From Myxococcales bacterium (lineage in GTDB: Bacteria; Myxococcota_A; Polyangia; Polyangiales; Ga0077539), in the NCBI GenBank assembly GCA_013298625.1, contig JAAFIF010000037.1, positions 1 to 64,000 of the forward strand: a stretch of DNA of 64,000 bases, given 5' to 3'. The position numbers were made by a program, and so were the translations under genes. Below are positions 8,475 through 16,631 of this stretch, piece after piece. Numbering within the stretch: the stretch's first letter is position 1; each line of letters starts with the position of its first letter. The notes below the pieces were generated by a model. That model was not told the DNA's origin and made no database searches. It saw nothing but the letters and a program-made list of their open reading frames with translations.

Positions 8475-9383
8475 TCAGAGCCCGTAGCTCGCCCGGACGA
8501 TCGCGAAGAAGAGCGAGTCCGGCAAGAGCCGTCGAAGCGCGAGCAGCATGGGCGCTGGCGCTCCGACGGCGAAGCGCATCCTGCGGCCCGTGTGCCGCGC
8601 GGCGCGCTCGATGGTCGCCGCGACGAGCTCCGCAGGCGCGCCGGTCTGCGCCGGGCCCTGCGAGACCTTCTCGGCCTTCTCGACGATGGACCGATACTCG
8701 GCGCGCTCTCCGCCGACGAACACCCTGCTGCGGCCGTAGAAGTCGGTCTTGATCGCGCCGGGCTCGACGAGCTTCACGCGGATGTTGAACGGCGCGAGCT
8801 CGTACTGCAGCGACTCGCTGAAGCCTTCGACCGCCCATTTGGTGCCGTGGTAGATGCTGAACAGCGGAAACGCGAGCCGCCCGCCCATGCTCGCCACCTG
8901 CACGATCGCCCCGCCGCCCTGCGCCCGCATGCGCGGGATCGCCGCGCGCGTCGTCTTCATCAGCCCGAACACGTTGGTCTCGAACTGCTTCGCGATCGTC
9001 TCGTCCGTCATCGCTTCGAACACGCCGTCGACCCCGTAGCCCGCGTTGTTGACGAGCACGTCGATCGCTCCGAAGTCCTTGCTCGCCGCGTCCATCGCGC
9101 GCTCGATCGAGTCGTTGTCGGTGACGTCCAGCGCGTAGAGCTTCGTGTTGGCGAGCGCGCCGAGCGCGGTCTCTGCCTCGGGGCGGCGCATCGTGGCGGC
9201 GACGTTGTAGCCCTTGGCCGAGAAGTGATGGACCGCGGCGCGGCCGATGCCTGAGGAGGTTCCGGTGATGAGGACGGTCTTGCGTGGGGTCATTGCGGAG
9301 ACGAAGCTAGCGACGAGGCGCGCCACGCCCATGACGAGTCCCGCCAAAGCGCTGGCAGATCGCGCCACGGTGGTGATGGACAT
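8475..9383 (-). CDS. short-chain dehydrogenase/reductase (classical SDR)
   Basis: A 302-residue classical SDR. Visible are TGTSSGIGRA (nucleotide loop), the NNAGYG motif, the catalytic Ser in VASMGG and the catalytic YHGTK pair, then VEPGAIKTDF. An N-terminal extension of about 30 residues (ASALAGLVMGVARLVASFVSA) is hydrophobic and could be a membrane anchor; alternatively translation starts at the ATG ending at 9293 (MTPRKTVLITG), which would give the usual SDR length of ~272. The loop after the Rossmann Gly motif lacks an obvious NADP Arg pair apart from MRRPE. Followed after 14 bases by the AraC gene. The substrate is unknown. Confidence 0.85.
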   Translation of the reverse strand: MSITTVARSASALAGLVMGVARLVASFVSAMTPRKTVLITGTSSGIGRAAVHHFSAKGYNVAATMRRPEAETALGALANTKLYALDVTDNDSIERAMDAASKDFGAIDVLVNNAGYGVDGVFEAMTDETIAKQFETNVFGLMKTTRAAIPRMRAQGGGAIVQVASMGGRLAFPLFSIYHGTKWAVEGFSESLQYELAPFNIRVKLVEPGAIKTDFYGRSRVFVGGERAEYRSIVEKAEKVSQGPAQTGAPAELVAATIERAARHTGRRMRFAVGAPAPMLLALRRLLPDSLFFAIVRASYGL

Positions 9384-9456
9384 TGTCTGTCACTCTGGAC
9401 GAGCGCGAAGGCCGTCGAAGGCGCACACTGCCTCTCGGACTGAAGGAGAGTGATCG

Positions 9457-9675
9457 ATGGGATTCAACAACAACCCGCACGTCGCGAAGGCGAGCGCAGC
9501 AGAGCAGAAGGCGACGGACGCCACCGACGAGAGCGCCCGCGCGCAGGCGTGGTTCGACGCCGCGCGCTTGTGGGAGCGCGCAGCGGACCGAGAGAAGAGC
9601 GAGAAGAAGGCCAGCGAGTACCGCGCCAACGCCGCGCGCGCCCGGGGCGAAGCTGAAGCGGCTCCTGCCGCGTGA
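9457..9675 (+). CDS. small charged alpha-helical protein
   Basis: A 72-residue protein starting at the ATG at 9457, with GAAGGAGAG 8 to 16 bases upstream as a strong ribosome binding site. The sequence is rich in Ala, Glu, Arg and Lys and looks wholly helical (ARAQAWFDAARLWERAADRE then SEYRANAARARGEAE), resembling a single TPR-like helical hairpin. No signal peptide. It stands alone, divergent from the SDR-AraC unit and convergent with the membrane protein downstream. I know no function. The good ribosome site and sensible composition support it as real. Confidence 0.65.
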   Translation: MGFNNNPHVAKASAAEQKATDATDESARAQAWFDAARLWERAADREKSEKKASEYRANAARARGEAEAAPAA

Positions 9676-9681
9676 CGGCGT

Positions 9682-10251
9682 TCAGCGCGCGGCCTCGATG
9701 AGCCGCGCATAGTGCGCAGGGTCGATGATCCACGACGGGGTGCCGCACGGCGCGCCGTCGACGCGCTCGGCGCTGGGGTAGAGGCTCACCGCGAGCGGAC
9801 CGCTGGCGAAGCGCAAGAGCAGCGCTCGGCCGTAGTATCGGGTGCCTTTGACCGAGTAGCTCCACACGGCGGTCGTGAGCTCTGCGCGCAGGTCGGCGAT
9901 CGTCTCGACGATGGCTCCCTGCGCGTCGAGGCGGTGCAGCGTGCGCTCGATCAACACCAGCGAGGGTTGGCGCTTTCGTCGGTACATGTTCGCGACGAAC
10001 GCCGCCGCCGCGACCATGAACCCCACAGGAAACAGCAGCTTCGCGTCCCCGCGGACGTAGGGCTCGAGCGCCGTTGCGATCACCATGAAGGCCACGATCA
10101 TCGCGACCCACTTGAGCATCGGACCGACCTGGGTCGCCGCTGCCCACGGGCTCGGCGTCAGCGGGATCTCGACGCGCTCGGGCGTGCTGGGGTCTCGTCG
10201 GTACGTCTGCTCTCGCGCGGGTGCGTTGCTCATCGGTCGCTCGCTTGCCAC
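9682..10251 (-). CDS. membrane protein with a C-terminal PH-like region
   Basis: A 189-residue protein with two transmembrane segments (MLKWVAMIVAFMVIATALE, ~residues 45-63, and LLFPVGFMVAAAAFVANMY, ~72-90) followed by a soluble part (LVLIERTLHRLD to the end) whose alternating strands resemble a bacterial PH-like domain. A likely alternative start is the ATG six codons in (ending at 10233). Located in a cluster of membrane and surface proteins; nothing in the neighbours suggests a role. Confidence 0.7.
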   Translation of the reverse strand: MASERPMSNAPAREQTYRRDPSTPERVEIPLTPSPWAAATQVGPMLKWVAMIVAFMVIATALEPYVRGDAKLLFPVGFMVAAAAFVANMYRRKRQPSLVLIERTLHRLDAQGAIVETIADLRAELTTAVWSYSVKGTRYYGRALLLRFASGPLAVSLYPSAERVDGAPCGTPSWIIDPAHYARLIEAAR

Positions 10252-10331
10252 GCGAGACGCTCGCGCGACGGTGACCTTAGCGCGCCGCAGCGACCGGGCG
10301 TAAGCGACAAGAAGCAGAGGGTGACCGTCGG

Positions 10332-12482
10332 TCAGTGACCGATCGAGCTCATGCGAAATCCGTAGCCCGTGGTCATGCCGTTGTTGTTCGCGGTGCTGGC
10401 GGCGGGCGTCGCGATCGTCGCTCCGCTCGAGACGAAGAGCGAGAGCACACCGCGCGCGGGGCTCGGCGTCGGCGCGAGGTGCGCGCTGACCGCGAAGCCC
10501 ATCGAGCGGTCGCGGTTGACCGTGCCGAGACCGACCACGTCTTGGCCGAAGTAACCGCCGCTCGAGGCGCCGTCGAACTGCTGCGCAGGGAGCATCGAGA
10601 GACCCGTCGGCGAGCCGAGGTAGAGGTACACGCGCCCGGTGTTCGACGAGAGCTGGGGGCTGCTCACGATCACGTCTTCGGCGCCGTCGCCGTTGACGTC
10701 GCCGACGCGATCGAAGGACGCGCCGAACAGGTCGTCACCGCCGTCGGGGTTGGCGATGATCTGCGAGGGCGTCGAGGACAAGCCCGTCGCCGAGCCGAGA
10801 AACACCACCAAACGGCCGCCGCGCCGCGGAAAGTCATTGGACCGAAGCGCCACGACGAGGTCTTGGCGAAGGTCCCCGTTGACGTCGGTGGCGACGGGGT
10901 TGATCTCGATCCACGGGCTGATTCCCAGGGTGCCCCACGAGAGGCTGCGGCGGCCCGCGTCCGACGGAACACCGCCCACGATCGGGATCACCTCGGGGTT
11001 GCGCAGTCCGCTGCCGGTCGCGCGAATGACGACGATCTCTCGCTGGCGATCGGCGTTGAAGTCACCGACCGCCAGACGCACCACCGAGCCGCTCTCGCGG
11101 GGCAGAACGAACTCGTCGCGCGGCGCGCCGAGGCCCGTTGCCGATCCATAGCGAACGAACACCGAGCCGCTTCCGGACGGAACGAGCACGTCGGCGTAGC
11201 CATCGTCGTTGATGTCGCCCGCGCCTGCTGCGATCGAGTACTCGAACGACGTCGTCGGGCCCGAGGTGGTGGTGCACGTGTCGAGCGTCATTCCTGCGGC
11301 CGCGCCGAAGTACACGCAGCCGCCAGGGGCAGCGCGAACGATCGCGTCGGAGCGGCCGTCCCCGTTGACGTCGCCGATGGCGATCGGGCGGTTGAGGTTG
11401 GCCTCTCGTCGGATCGCCGTGGGGTGCTGCACGAAGCTCGACGAGCGCGTGTACACCAGCTGCATCTCCGTCGGCCCCGACGGGGGATCGGGCTGCGAGA
11501 ACACGAGCACGTCCGGCTGCCCGTCGTTGTCCGCGTCGAACTGCTGATGCGACGCGCTGTCCAGGCTCGTCGACGGTCGCGGTGGGACGACGAAGCTCCA
11601 CGTCGCGCTCGGCGTCGGTCCCACGTCGCTCCCGAGCAAGGGAGAGGCGCGCCAGAACCACACGCCCGGCGGCAACGTCATCGCGGGCCGGCCGCTCGCG
11701 CTCATCGCCGCGTCGAACTGCGCGATCACCGTCGTACACGCGGGATCGCGGCAGATCTGCACGCGCGCGCCGGTCGCGGCGCCGTTGTTCTGCCAGCGCA
11801 GCGTCGGGTCCGCGATGGTCACCCACCGACCCGAGAGCGGCGCGATCAATCGCGGCGGAGAGAGAGGATCACAGCGAGATCCGTTCGGCTGGTAACCGGG
11901 ATTGCAGCGCAGCCCGCAGAGTCCCAGCGAGCACGTCGCAGCGCCGTTGGCCGGGACCGGGCAAGCGTTCGCGCAGGATCCGCAGTGCTGGAGGCTCGTC
12001 AACGTGTCGGTGCACGCGCCGCTGCACACCGCGCGACAACCGCTGTCCGCGCGTGCGTCGCTGGCTGCGTCCGTGCGTGCGTCGGCGCCCGTCGCGTCCA
12101 TCGGCACGCCGGTGTCCGTTCGCACTCCGCTGTCGATCACGACGCCGGTGTCCACCACGACGCCGGTGTCCACCACGACGCCGCTGTCGATCACGACGCC
12201 GGTGTCCACCACGACGCCGGTGTCCACCACGACGCCGGTGTCCACCACGACGCCAGTGTCCATCACGACGCCAGTGTCCGTTGTCGATGACGCGTCCGGT
12301 GTGCTGTCGCGACCGGTGTCCATCGCGCTGTCTGTGGCGCCGATCGGCGCGGCGTCTCCGTCCAACGTCACCGGGCTTCCGCAGGCGAGCGCCGCGAGTT
12401 GAAGCAGCGAAATCGCTGCGATTCGGAGGACATTGGCGCGGCTGCTGCGCGCGTCTGCGGTGTTGTTGTTGAGCAAAGACAT
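10332..12482 (-). CDS. FG-GAP/VCBS-repeat lipoprotein with a hexapeptide-repeat linker
   Basis: A 716-residue surface lipoprotein. The signal ends at LAALAC. Residues ~30-125 are a low-complexity linker holding eight tandem copies of a hexapeptide of the type DTGVVV. A Cys-rich domain follows (CSGACTDTLTSLQHCGSCANACPVP), a motif common in Myxococcota surface proteins, then an Ig-like region. From ~290 to the end come several FG-GAP/VCBS blades with calcium loops (DADNDGQPDV, DVNGDGRSD, DINDDGYAD, DVNGDGAED), the integrin alpha-like beta-propeller. I chose the ATG ending at 12482 because it places the signal at the N-terminus; the frame runs 25 codons further upstream. Probably an adhesion or binding protein on the cell surface. 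Confidence 0.88.
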   Translation of the reverse strand: MSLLNNNTADARSSRANVLRIAAISLLQLAALACGSPVTLDGDAAPIGATDSAMDTGRDSTPDASSTTDTGVVMDTGVVVDTGVVVDTGVVVDTGVVIDSGVVVDTGVVVDTGVVIDSGVRTDTGVPMDATGADARTDAASDARADSGCRAVCSGACTDTLTSLQHCGSCANACPVPANGAATCSLGLCGLRCNPGYQPNGSRCDPLSPPRLIAPLSGRWVTIADPTLRWQNNGAATGARVQICRDPACTTVIAQFDAAMSASGRPAMTLPPGVWFWRASPLLGSDVGPTPSATWSFVVPPRPSTSLDSASHQQFDADNDGQPDVLVFSQPDPPSGPTEMQLVYTRSSSFVQHPTAIRREANLNRPIAIGDVNGDGRSDAIVRAAPGGCVYFGAAAGMTLDTCTTTSGPTTSFEYSIAAGAGDINDDGYADVLVPSGSGSVFVRYGSATGLGAPRDEFVLPRESGSVVRLAVGDFNADRQREIVVIRATGSGLRNPEVIPIVGGVPSDAGRRSLSWGTLGISPWIEINPVATDVNGDLRQDLVVALRSNDFPRRGGRLVVFLGSATGLSSTPSQIIANPDGGDDLFGASFDRVGDVNGDGAEDVIVSSPQLSSNTGRVYLYLGSPTGLSMLPAQQFDGASSGGYFGQDVVGLGTVNRDRSMGFAVSAHLAPTPSPARGVLSLFVSSGATIATPAASTANNNGMTTGYGFRMSSIGH
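12130..12273. repeat. eight tandem 18-bp repeats coding DTGVVV-type hexapeptides
   Basis: Eight consecutive 18-base units, five or six of them of the form GTGTCCACCACGACGCCG (plus strand), with two diverged units beginning CTGTCGATC. They lie inside the linker of the FG-GAP lipoprotein gene, keep its frame, and are nearly identical at DNA level. Such repeats expand and contract by slippage or recombination, changing linker length. Confidence 0.9.
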
Positions 12483-12694
12483 CTCGACACACTCTCTCGG
12501 CGCGATCGAAGGATCGGCCGTCGTGCGTTGTAGACCGACGCGTCGCGAGATCGCCACTGAGCTTCAGGCTCAGCGTCGCTCGCGCCGTGCACCGCCACTG
12601 GGCGAGGGCGTGAGGCGTCGGCGAGGAGCGGCTTCCAGTCCGGCCGCTCGATGGTTGGCGGTGCTCTGCCTCGGCGCTCGAAGCGGGCGAAGGC

Positions 12695-13021
12695 TCATCG
12701 CGAGGTCGGAGCTTGCTCGACGCACACGCACTGCACGCTCGCGTTCTGCCCGGTGTCAGGACGAGGTTCGTCGCCCTCGTTGCAGGGCTGTTCGTGCAAG
12801 CTGCCTTGTTGGACATCGAACGTGGTGCAGCTCCAACGGAACGAGCGAGCCGAGCCTGTGGTTGGTGCCGCCGACTCCTGTCCGTGCTGCGAGTTCGGGT
12901 TCGGGCGCGCTGCGCGCTGCGAGCCCCCAGAAGCACAGCGAGCGAGAGCGCTCGCGAGCACCGCGACGACGATCGCGCGTCGCAGAGGGAGCCCGTTTGA
13001 TCCCGGACGCATCGAGAGCAT
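12695..13021 (-). CDS. small Cys-rich exported protein, paralogue of the next gene upstream
   Basis: A 108-residue protein (105 from the second Met, ending at 13012). N-terminal hydrophobic stretch LRRAIVVAVLASALARCAS; the Cys lies in a poor lipobox (LARC), so it may be a lipoprotein or an ordinary exported protein. The mature part has six Cys residues in a pattern RWSCTT, HEQPCNE, VQCVCVEQ that matches the neighbour at 13033-13593 (RWTCTP, DGQPCEE, LCVCVAK), showing a tandem duplication. The two genes are separated by only 11 bases. The ATG start follows from the signal sequence. Function unknown. Confidence 0.7.
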   Translation of the reverse strand: MLSMRPGSNGLPLRRAIVVAVLASALARCASGGSQRAARPNPNSQHGQESAAPTTGSARSFRWSCTTFDVQQGSLHEQPCNEGDEPRPDTGQNASVQCVCVEQAPTSR

Positions 13022-13032
13022 GTTCGCTGCGC

Positions 13033-13593
13033 TCAAGCCGCGCTTCGATCCCCGAGCTCGGGCGGCGCGAGCGGGCCCGCCATTACGTTGAACGCCAGGT
13101 AGCACGCGTACTCGAGACGCGCCCCCTTGGCGACGCACACGCAGAGGTTGCCCGACGATTGCCCGTCGGTGTCCGCGTGATCGGCGCCGAGCTCTTCGCA
13201 GGGTTGTCCGTCGAGTCCTCCGAGCGACCGCTCGTGCGGCGTGCAGGTCCATCGAGAGGGCAGCTGCCCTGGCTCATCGCCCTGCGTCTGGCAGTAGCAC
13301 ATGTGCAGCGTCCGCCCATCGGCGCGGTTGTGCACGGTTCCGCCCAGCTGACAGATCGCGCCTGTGCGAGGAACGTCCGCAGCGCTCGCCGTCGAACTCG
13401 TGGGCGTCGAAGGGGTGACGTTGTTCTGCGGCGCGGCGCTCTGCGGCTGCGCCCCCGAAGCGCGCTCGGGCGCAGGGCTCTGCGCGACCTGCGCGGACTG
13501 CGTCACGGTTGGCGCGCAATGCAGCGCGGGCGCGGCGAGCGCTCCGAGGGCGAGCGCGCGGGTGAGCCGAAGAAAATGGGGTGCTTCTGTCAT
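13033..13593 (-). CDS. Cys-rich exported protein, larger member of a tandem paralogue pair
   Basis: A 186-residue protein with a signal segment (LTRALALGALAAPALHCA) and a Ser/Thr/Ala/Pro/Gln-rich linker at ~30-75. The folded part (~75-186) contains paired Cys residues (AICQLGG, MCYCQTQ, RWTCTP, QPCEEL, LCVCVAK, YACYLAF). The RWTC...QPCEE...CVCV stretch repeats in the smaller protein encoded 11 bases downstream. The start at the ATG ending at 13593 is fixed by the signal sequence. I do not recognise a named domain; the disulfide-rich pattern suggests a small extracellular module. Confidence 0.75.
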   Translation of the reverse strand: MTEAPHFLRLTRALALGALAAPALHCAPTVTQSAQVAQSPAPERASGAQPQSAAPQNNVTPSTPTSSTASAADVPRTGAICQLGGTVHNRADGRTLHMCYCQTQGDEPGQLPSRWTCTPHERSLGGLDGQPCEELGADHADTDGQSSGNLCVCVAKGARLEYACYLAFNVMAGPLAPPELGDRSAA

Positions 13594-13670
13594 CGCACGC
13601 GACTGTACGCGCGACGAGCCCCTGAACTTACGCTGTGACGACCGACGGCAAGACGACAGCGCGCCGCGCC

Positions 13671-14885
13671 TCAGCGCATGGTGCACAGCCCCCACGGCGC
13701 GCAGCGACCGACCTCGACGAACGAGCCGTCCGCCGACGTCGTGCACCCGCTCGAGGGGCACTGGCAGAAGGCGCTCGCGCACTGGTCTCCGCCCGAGCAG
13801 AGCGCGCCCTGCGCCCGAAGCGGCGAGCAGCGGCTCGTGCCGAACAGATCGCAGAACTCGCCCGCCGGGCAGTCGCCGAGCAGCCCGTCGGCCGCGCTCC
13901 AGCAGGACGCGAGGCTCGGCAGCGTCCCCGTTCGCGGCGCGGCGCAGCGGCCGGACCCGTCGCACTCGAGCCCCGTTCGGCACACGCGCAGCGCCGGAGC
14001 GATCGTGCACGACTCGCCCACGGCCCCGGCCGCTCGGCACGTCCCCATCGCGCCCGGCAGCATCGCGTTGGGAACCACCGTGCAGCGCCCGCCGCTCTCG
14101 AAGCAGCAAAAAGCCTGCGTCGGATCGCACGTCCCGAAGAAGACTCCCCCTGCGCCGTCGCGCACGTACGAGCACGCCGCGCCCGCCGCTTGCGTGCGCC
14201 GAAAGAAGCTCCGCTGCACGTCGCCGGTCCCTGGCGAAAACCCGAAGCACCGCGGATCGGTCAGCGCGTCCCACACGGCTCGACCACAGCTGGCCTGCGC
14301 GAGCCGCGCGCTGCACGCGCCCGCCGCCGCGCCGTCGTAGCTCACGCGCCCCGCGCGCGCCGCGCTCACCCAGTCCGCCCACGGCGTGATCGCAAACGCG
14401 TCGCTCAGCGCAGCGCGGCACTGCGTTTCAGTGAACGCCGCGGGCGCCACCATCGGCGGCAGCCGCGAGCGCACCGACGCCAGCCGGTTCGACGCCACGT
14501 ACGGAGCGAAGTACGCGTTGAGGTCCTGCTCGCTCGCGCAGCAACGAAACAGCGCCGCGCACACGTCCCCTGCGATCTGCCCGCTCAACGCGTCGAGCGA
14601 CACCGCCGCGCCAGCATCGCCCGTCCCGGCATCGCTCGGGCTCGCGCCCGCGTCGGCCGCGCCCGCGTCTGCGTCGCTCGCGCTCGCTTCTCGCTGCGCG
14701 TCGAGCGCGCTGTCTTCGATCACAGCGGCATCCTGCGCGCCCGTGTCCATCGGCGTCGCCGCGTCGATCGCCGCGGCGTCCGAGCCACCGTCTGCGACCG
14801 GCGGCGTCGTCGAGCACGCGACCAGCGTCGCGCTCGTGACCCACCATCGCGCCCATCGGGCGAAGTGCGACCCTCGTGTGTTCAT
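13671..14885 (-). CDS. Cys-rich lipoprotein, myxobacterial type
   Basis: A 404-residue lipoprotein: signal ending in LVAC (residue ~24), then a 70-residue linker of Asp/Ala/Ser (DGGSDAAAIDAATPMDTGAQ and similar). The mature domain (~95-404) has more than twenty Cys residues in motifs such as LFRCCAS, CGRAVWDAL, CCFESGGRC, CRTGLECDGSGRC and GDCPAGEFCDLFGTSRC, a pattern repeated in hundreds of myxobacterial surface proteins (xxCxxGLxCxxxGxC). Start chosen at the ATG ending at 14885 to fit the signal. Next gene on the same strand (CpcT/CpeT-like lipoprotein) lies 22 bases upstream, suggesting one transcript. Confidence 0.85.
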   Translation of the reverse strand: MNTRGSHFARWARWWVTSATLVACSTTPPVADGGSDAAAIDAATPMDTGAQDAAVIEDSALDAQREASASDADAGAADAGASPSDAGTGDAGAAVSLDALSGQIAGDVCAALFRCCASEQDLNAYFAPYVASNRLASVRSRLPPMVAPAAFTETQCRAALSDAFAITPWADWVSAARAGRVSYDGAAAGACSARLAQASCGRAVWDALTDPRCFGFSPGTGDVQRSFFRRTQAAGAACSYVRDGAGGVFFGTCDPTQAFCCFESGGRCTVVPNAMLPGAMGTCRAAGAVGESCTIAPALRVCRTGLECDGSGRCAAPRTGTLPSLASCWSAADGLLGDCPAGEFCDLFGTSRCSPLRAQGALCSGGDQCASAFCQCPSSGCTTSADGSFVEVGRCAPWGLCTMR

Positions 14886-14907
14886 CGTCGATCCTCTCGC
14901 TCTTTGC

Positions 14908-15612
14908 TCACTCGAACGGCACGAGCGCATCGCGTCGCTCGAAGACATACGGCCCCGCGGTCGCGCCCCACACCTGCCGCCCCGCCGCGTCGAACCCGCG
15001 GTCCCAGCTCTCGAGCGTGCGCTCTCGCAGGGTGAGCTCGGTCGTCGCGTACTGCGCGCCCATCAGCGTCGACAAGCACTGCTCTCCGCTCGTCGCGCCG
15101 GTGAAGTGATCGCCCTGCCAGCGCAGCGTCACTGTGCACCCCTCGCGCTCGACCACCATGTCCGCGGTCAGCTCCGAGGGCGCGGCGCGATCGCAGAGCC
15201 CCGCGACGGCGCTCGGATCCAAGAACTCGAACACCCTGCTCGTCGCCTCGACGCTGCTGTCCGTTCCGCTGCCGAGCACGTAGAGCCGCTGCCGATACGG
15301 AGCGCGCCCGCGCAGCGCTTGCTCGACGTAGAGCGCCGCCCCGCCGAGGGACGCGATCTGCACGGGGCACACGGCCAGCGTCACGTCGAAGTACGCGCGG
15401 TTGCGCGTCGCCTGCGCCGCCGAGTCGAAACGGCCGATCAGCAGCTGCCGCAGCTTCTTCTGCGCGAAGTCTCCGACGCTCGCCTCGCTCGCCGCGTCCG
15501 TCGCAGCGTCCGTCGCAGCGTCCGGCGCCGAGCCCTGCGGAGCGCACGCCCCGAGGGCGCCCGCGGCGAGCGCCGCCCACGCGATGGACCTGCGGACGAT
15601 CGTTGGATTCAT
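14908..15612 (-). CDS. CpcT/CpeT-family lipoprotein
   Basis: A 234-residue lipoprotein (lipobox LGAC, Cys 23; short DAATDAATDAAS linker). The folded part matches the CpcT/CpeT family, known from cyanobacteria as chromophore lyases that attach bilins to phycobiliproteins: LLIGRFDSAAQA, GAALYVEQALRG, APYRQRLYVL, REGCTVTLRW, DRGFDAAGRQVWGA and TAGPYVFERR are the family's conserved positions in order. No bilin biosynthesis or phycobiliprotein gene is present, and the lipoprotein signal places it outside the cytoplasm, so lyase activity is unlikely; lipid or other hydrophobic-ligand binding in the lipocalin-like barrel is a reasonable guess. Divergent from a LysR gene (107 bases between starts). 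Confidence 0.83.
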   Translation of the reverse strand: MNPTIVRRSIAWAALAAGALGACAPQGSAPDAATDAATDAASEASVGDFAQKKLRQLLIGRFDSAAQATRNRAYFDVTLAVCPVQIASLGGAALYVEQALRGRAPYRQRLYVLGSGTDSSVEATSRVFEFLDPSAVAGLCDRAAPSELTADMVVEREGCTVTLRWQGDHFTGATSGEQCLSTLMGAQYATTELTLRERTLESWDRGFDAAGRQVWGATAGPYVFERRDALVPFE

Positions 15613-15663
15613 GGCCTTCGCTGCTACGTCGATCGACGAATCGCCTCAAGAATCACAGGCGAA

Positions 15664-15681
15664 ATTCATTCTTTCTCGAAT
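15664..15681. promoter_or_regulatory. candidate LysR box between the CpeT-like and LysR genes
   Basis: An interrupted dyad ATTC-N10-GAAT (a T-N11-A type arrangement) lies in the 107-base divergent region, 39 bases before the LysR start and 52 before the CpeT-like start. The position fits autoregulation and control of the lipoprotein gene. It is a weak pattern on its own. Confidence 0.35.
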
Positions 15682-15719
15682 CGAAACAATCGCGATCGCC
15701 CGCGCTACAGTGCCCCTGC

Positions 15720-16631
15720 GTGAAGGGTCAACTCGAAGAGCACGTCGCGTTTATCACCGTCGTCGAGCGCGGGAGCTTCTCGGGCGCCGCCAAGGCGCTC
15801 GGGCTCGCGCCGTCGCAGATCACCAAGCGCATCCAGTCCCTCGAGCAGCGGCTCAAGGTGCAGCTCGTCCTGCGCACCACCCGCAAGGTGGCGCTGACCG
15901 ACGCGGGGCGGCAGCTCTACGAGAGCGTGCGCGACGTCCCCGCGATCGTCAGCGAAGCCGAGGACCGCGCCCGCAGCGCGGCCACCGCGGCGCGCGGCAG
16001 GCTGCGGGTGATCATGCCGAGCTACTTCGCGAGCTCGGGCTTTCATCACGAGGTGATCCCGACGTTTCTCGAGCGATACCCCGAGGTGCAGCTCGACATC
16101 TCGATCGTCGGCGAGCCGCTCGATCACCTCGGCGCAGACTTCGAGCTGCTCGTGGCGGCGAAGGCTCCGCACGAGCGGTTTCCGGACACGGGCTGCGTGC
16201 ACCGCAGGCTGCTCGAGTTCTACGGGGCGCTCTTCGCGACGCCGACGTACCTCGCAGCGCACCGCGCGATCACGCACCCGCGCGAGCTCGAAGCGCACAA
16301 CTGCCTGAGCTACCCGCGGCGACGTTGGTACTTCGTCGACCCCGAGAGCGGCGCGGCCCTCATGGTGCCCACCGTCGGAAACCTCACCAGCAACTCCAAC
16401 GCGATGATCTACGCAGCGCTGATGCGCCATCAGGGCGTCGCGTGGTCCGTTCCGTACTTCTACGACCGCGAGCTGGCCGAGGGCACGGTCGTCACCGTGC
16501 TCGACCGCTGGACGCGCGCCGCGTCGCTCGACATGCACATCTTCTACCCGCCAGGGCGCTACGTCCCGCGGCGGACCCGCGGCTTCATCGACGCGCTCAA
16601 TACATACTTCGACTCGGACCGCTCTCGGTGA
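15720..16631 (+). CDS. LysR-family transcriptional regulator
   Basis: A 303-residue LysR protein. The helix-turn-helix is at ~1-60 (FSGAAKALGLAPSQITKRIQSLEQRL and LVLRTTRKVALTDAG), and the type 2 periplasmic-binding-like effector domain follows from ~90 (GRLRVIMPSYFASSGFH). The start is GTG at 15720; the frame is open 39 codons further but the helix-turn-helix begins directly after this GTG as in the family. Length equals the family norm. Divergent from the CpcT/CpeT-family lipoprotein, a plausible target. Its last 35 bases overlap the convergent STAS-like gene. Confidence 0.88.
   Translation: MKGQLEEHVAFITVVERGSFSGAAKALGLAPSQITKRIQSLEQRLKVQLVLRTTRKVALTDAGRQLYESVRDVPAIVSEAEDRARSAATAARGRLRVIMPSYFASSGFHHEVIPTFLERYPEVQLDISIVGEPLDHLGADFELLVAAKAPHERFPDTGCVHRRLLEFYGALFATPTYLAAHRAITHPRELEAHNCLSYPRRRWYFVDPESGAALMVPTVGNLTSNSNAMIYAALMRHQGVAWSVPYFYDRELAEGTVVTVLDRWTRAASLDMHIFYPPGRYVPRRTRGFIDALNTYFDSDRSR

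Noticed and set aside
10335..12290. Plus-strand frame of about 650 codons opposite the FG-GAP lipoprotein.
   Set aside because: Shadow of the lipoprotein codons; its HDAGVHHDAG repeat is only the reverse of the 18-bp tandem repeat.
12557..12573. Hairpin CTGAGC-TTCAG-GCTCAG as a terminator for the small Cys-rich gene.
   Set aside because: It lies about 120 bases from the stop and lacks a T tract, so it is too weak to list as a feature.
14908..15612. Assigning phycobilin lyase function to the CpeT-like protein.
   Set aside because: No phycobiliprotein or bilin genes are seen and the protein has a lipobox, so only the family name is supported.
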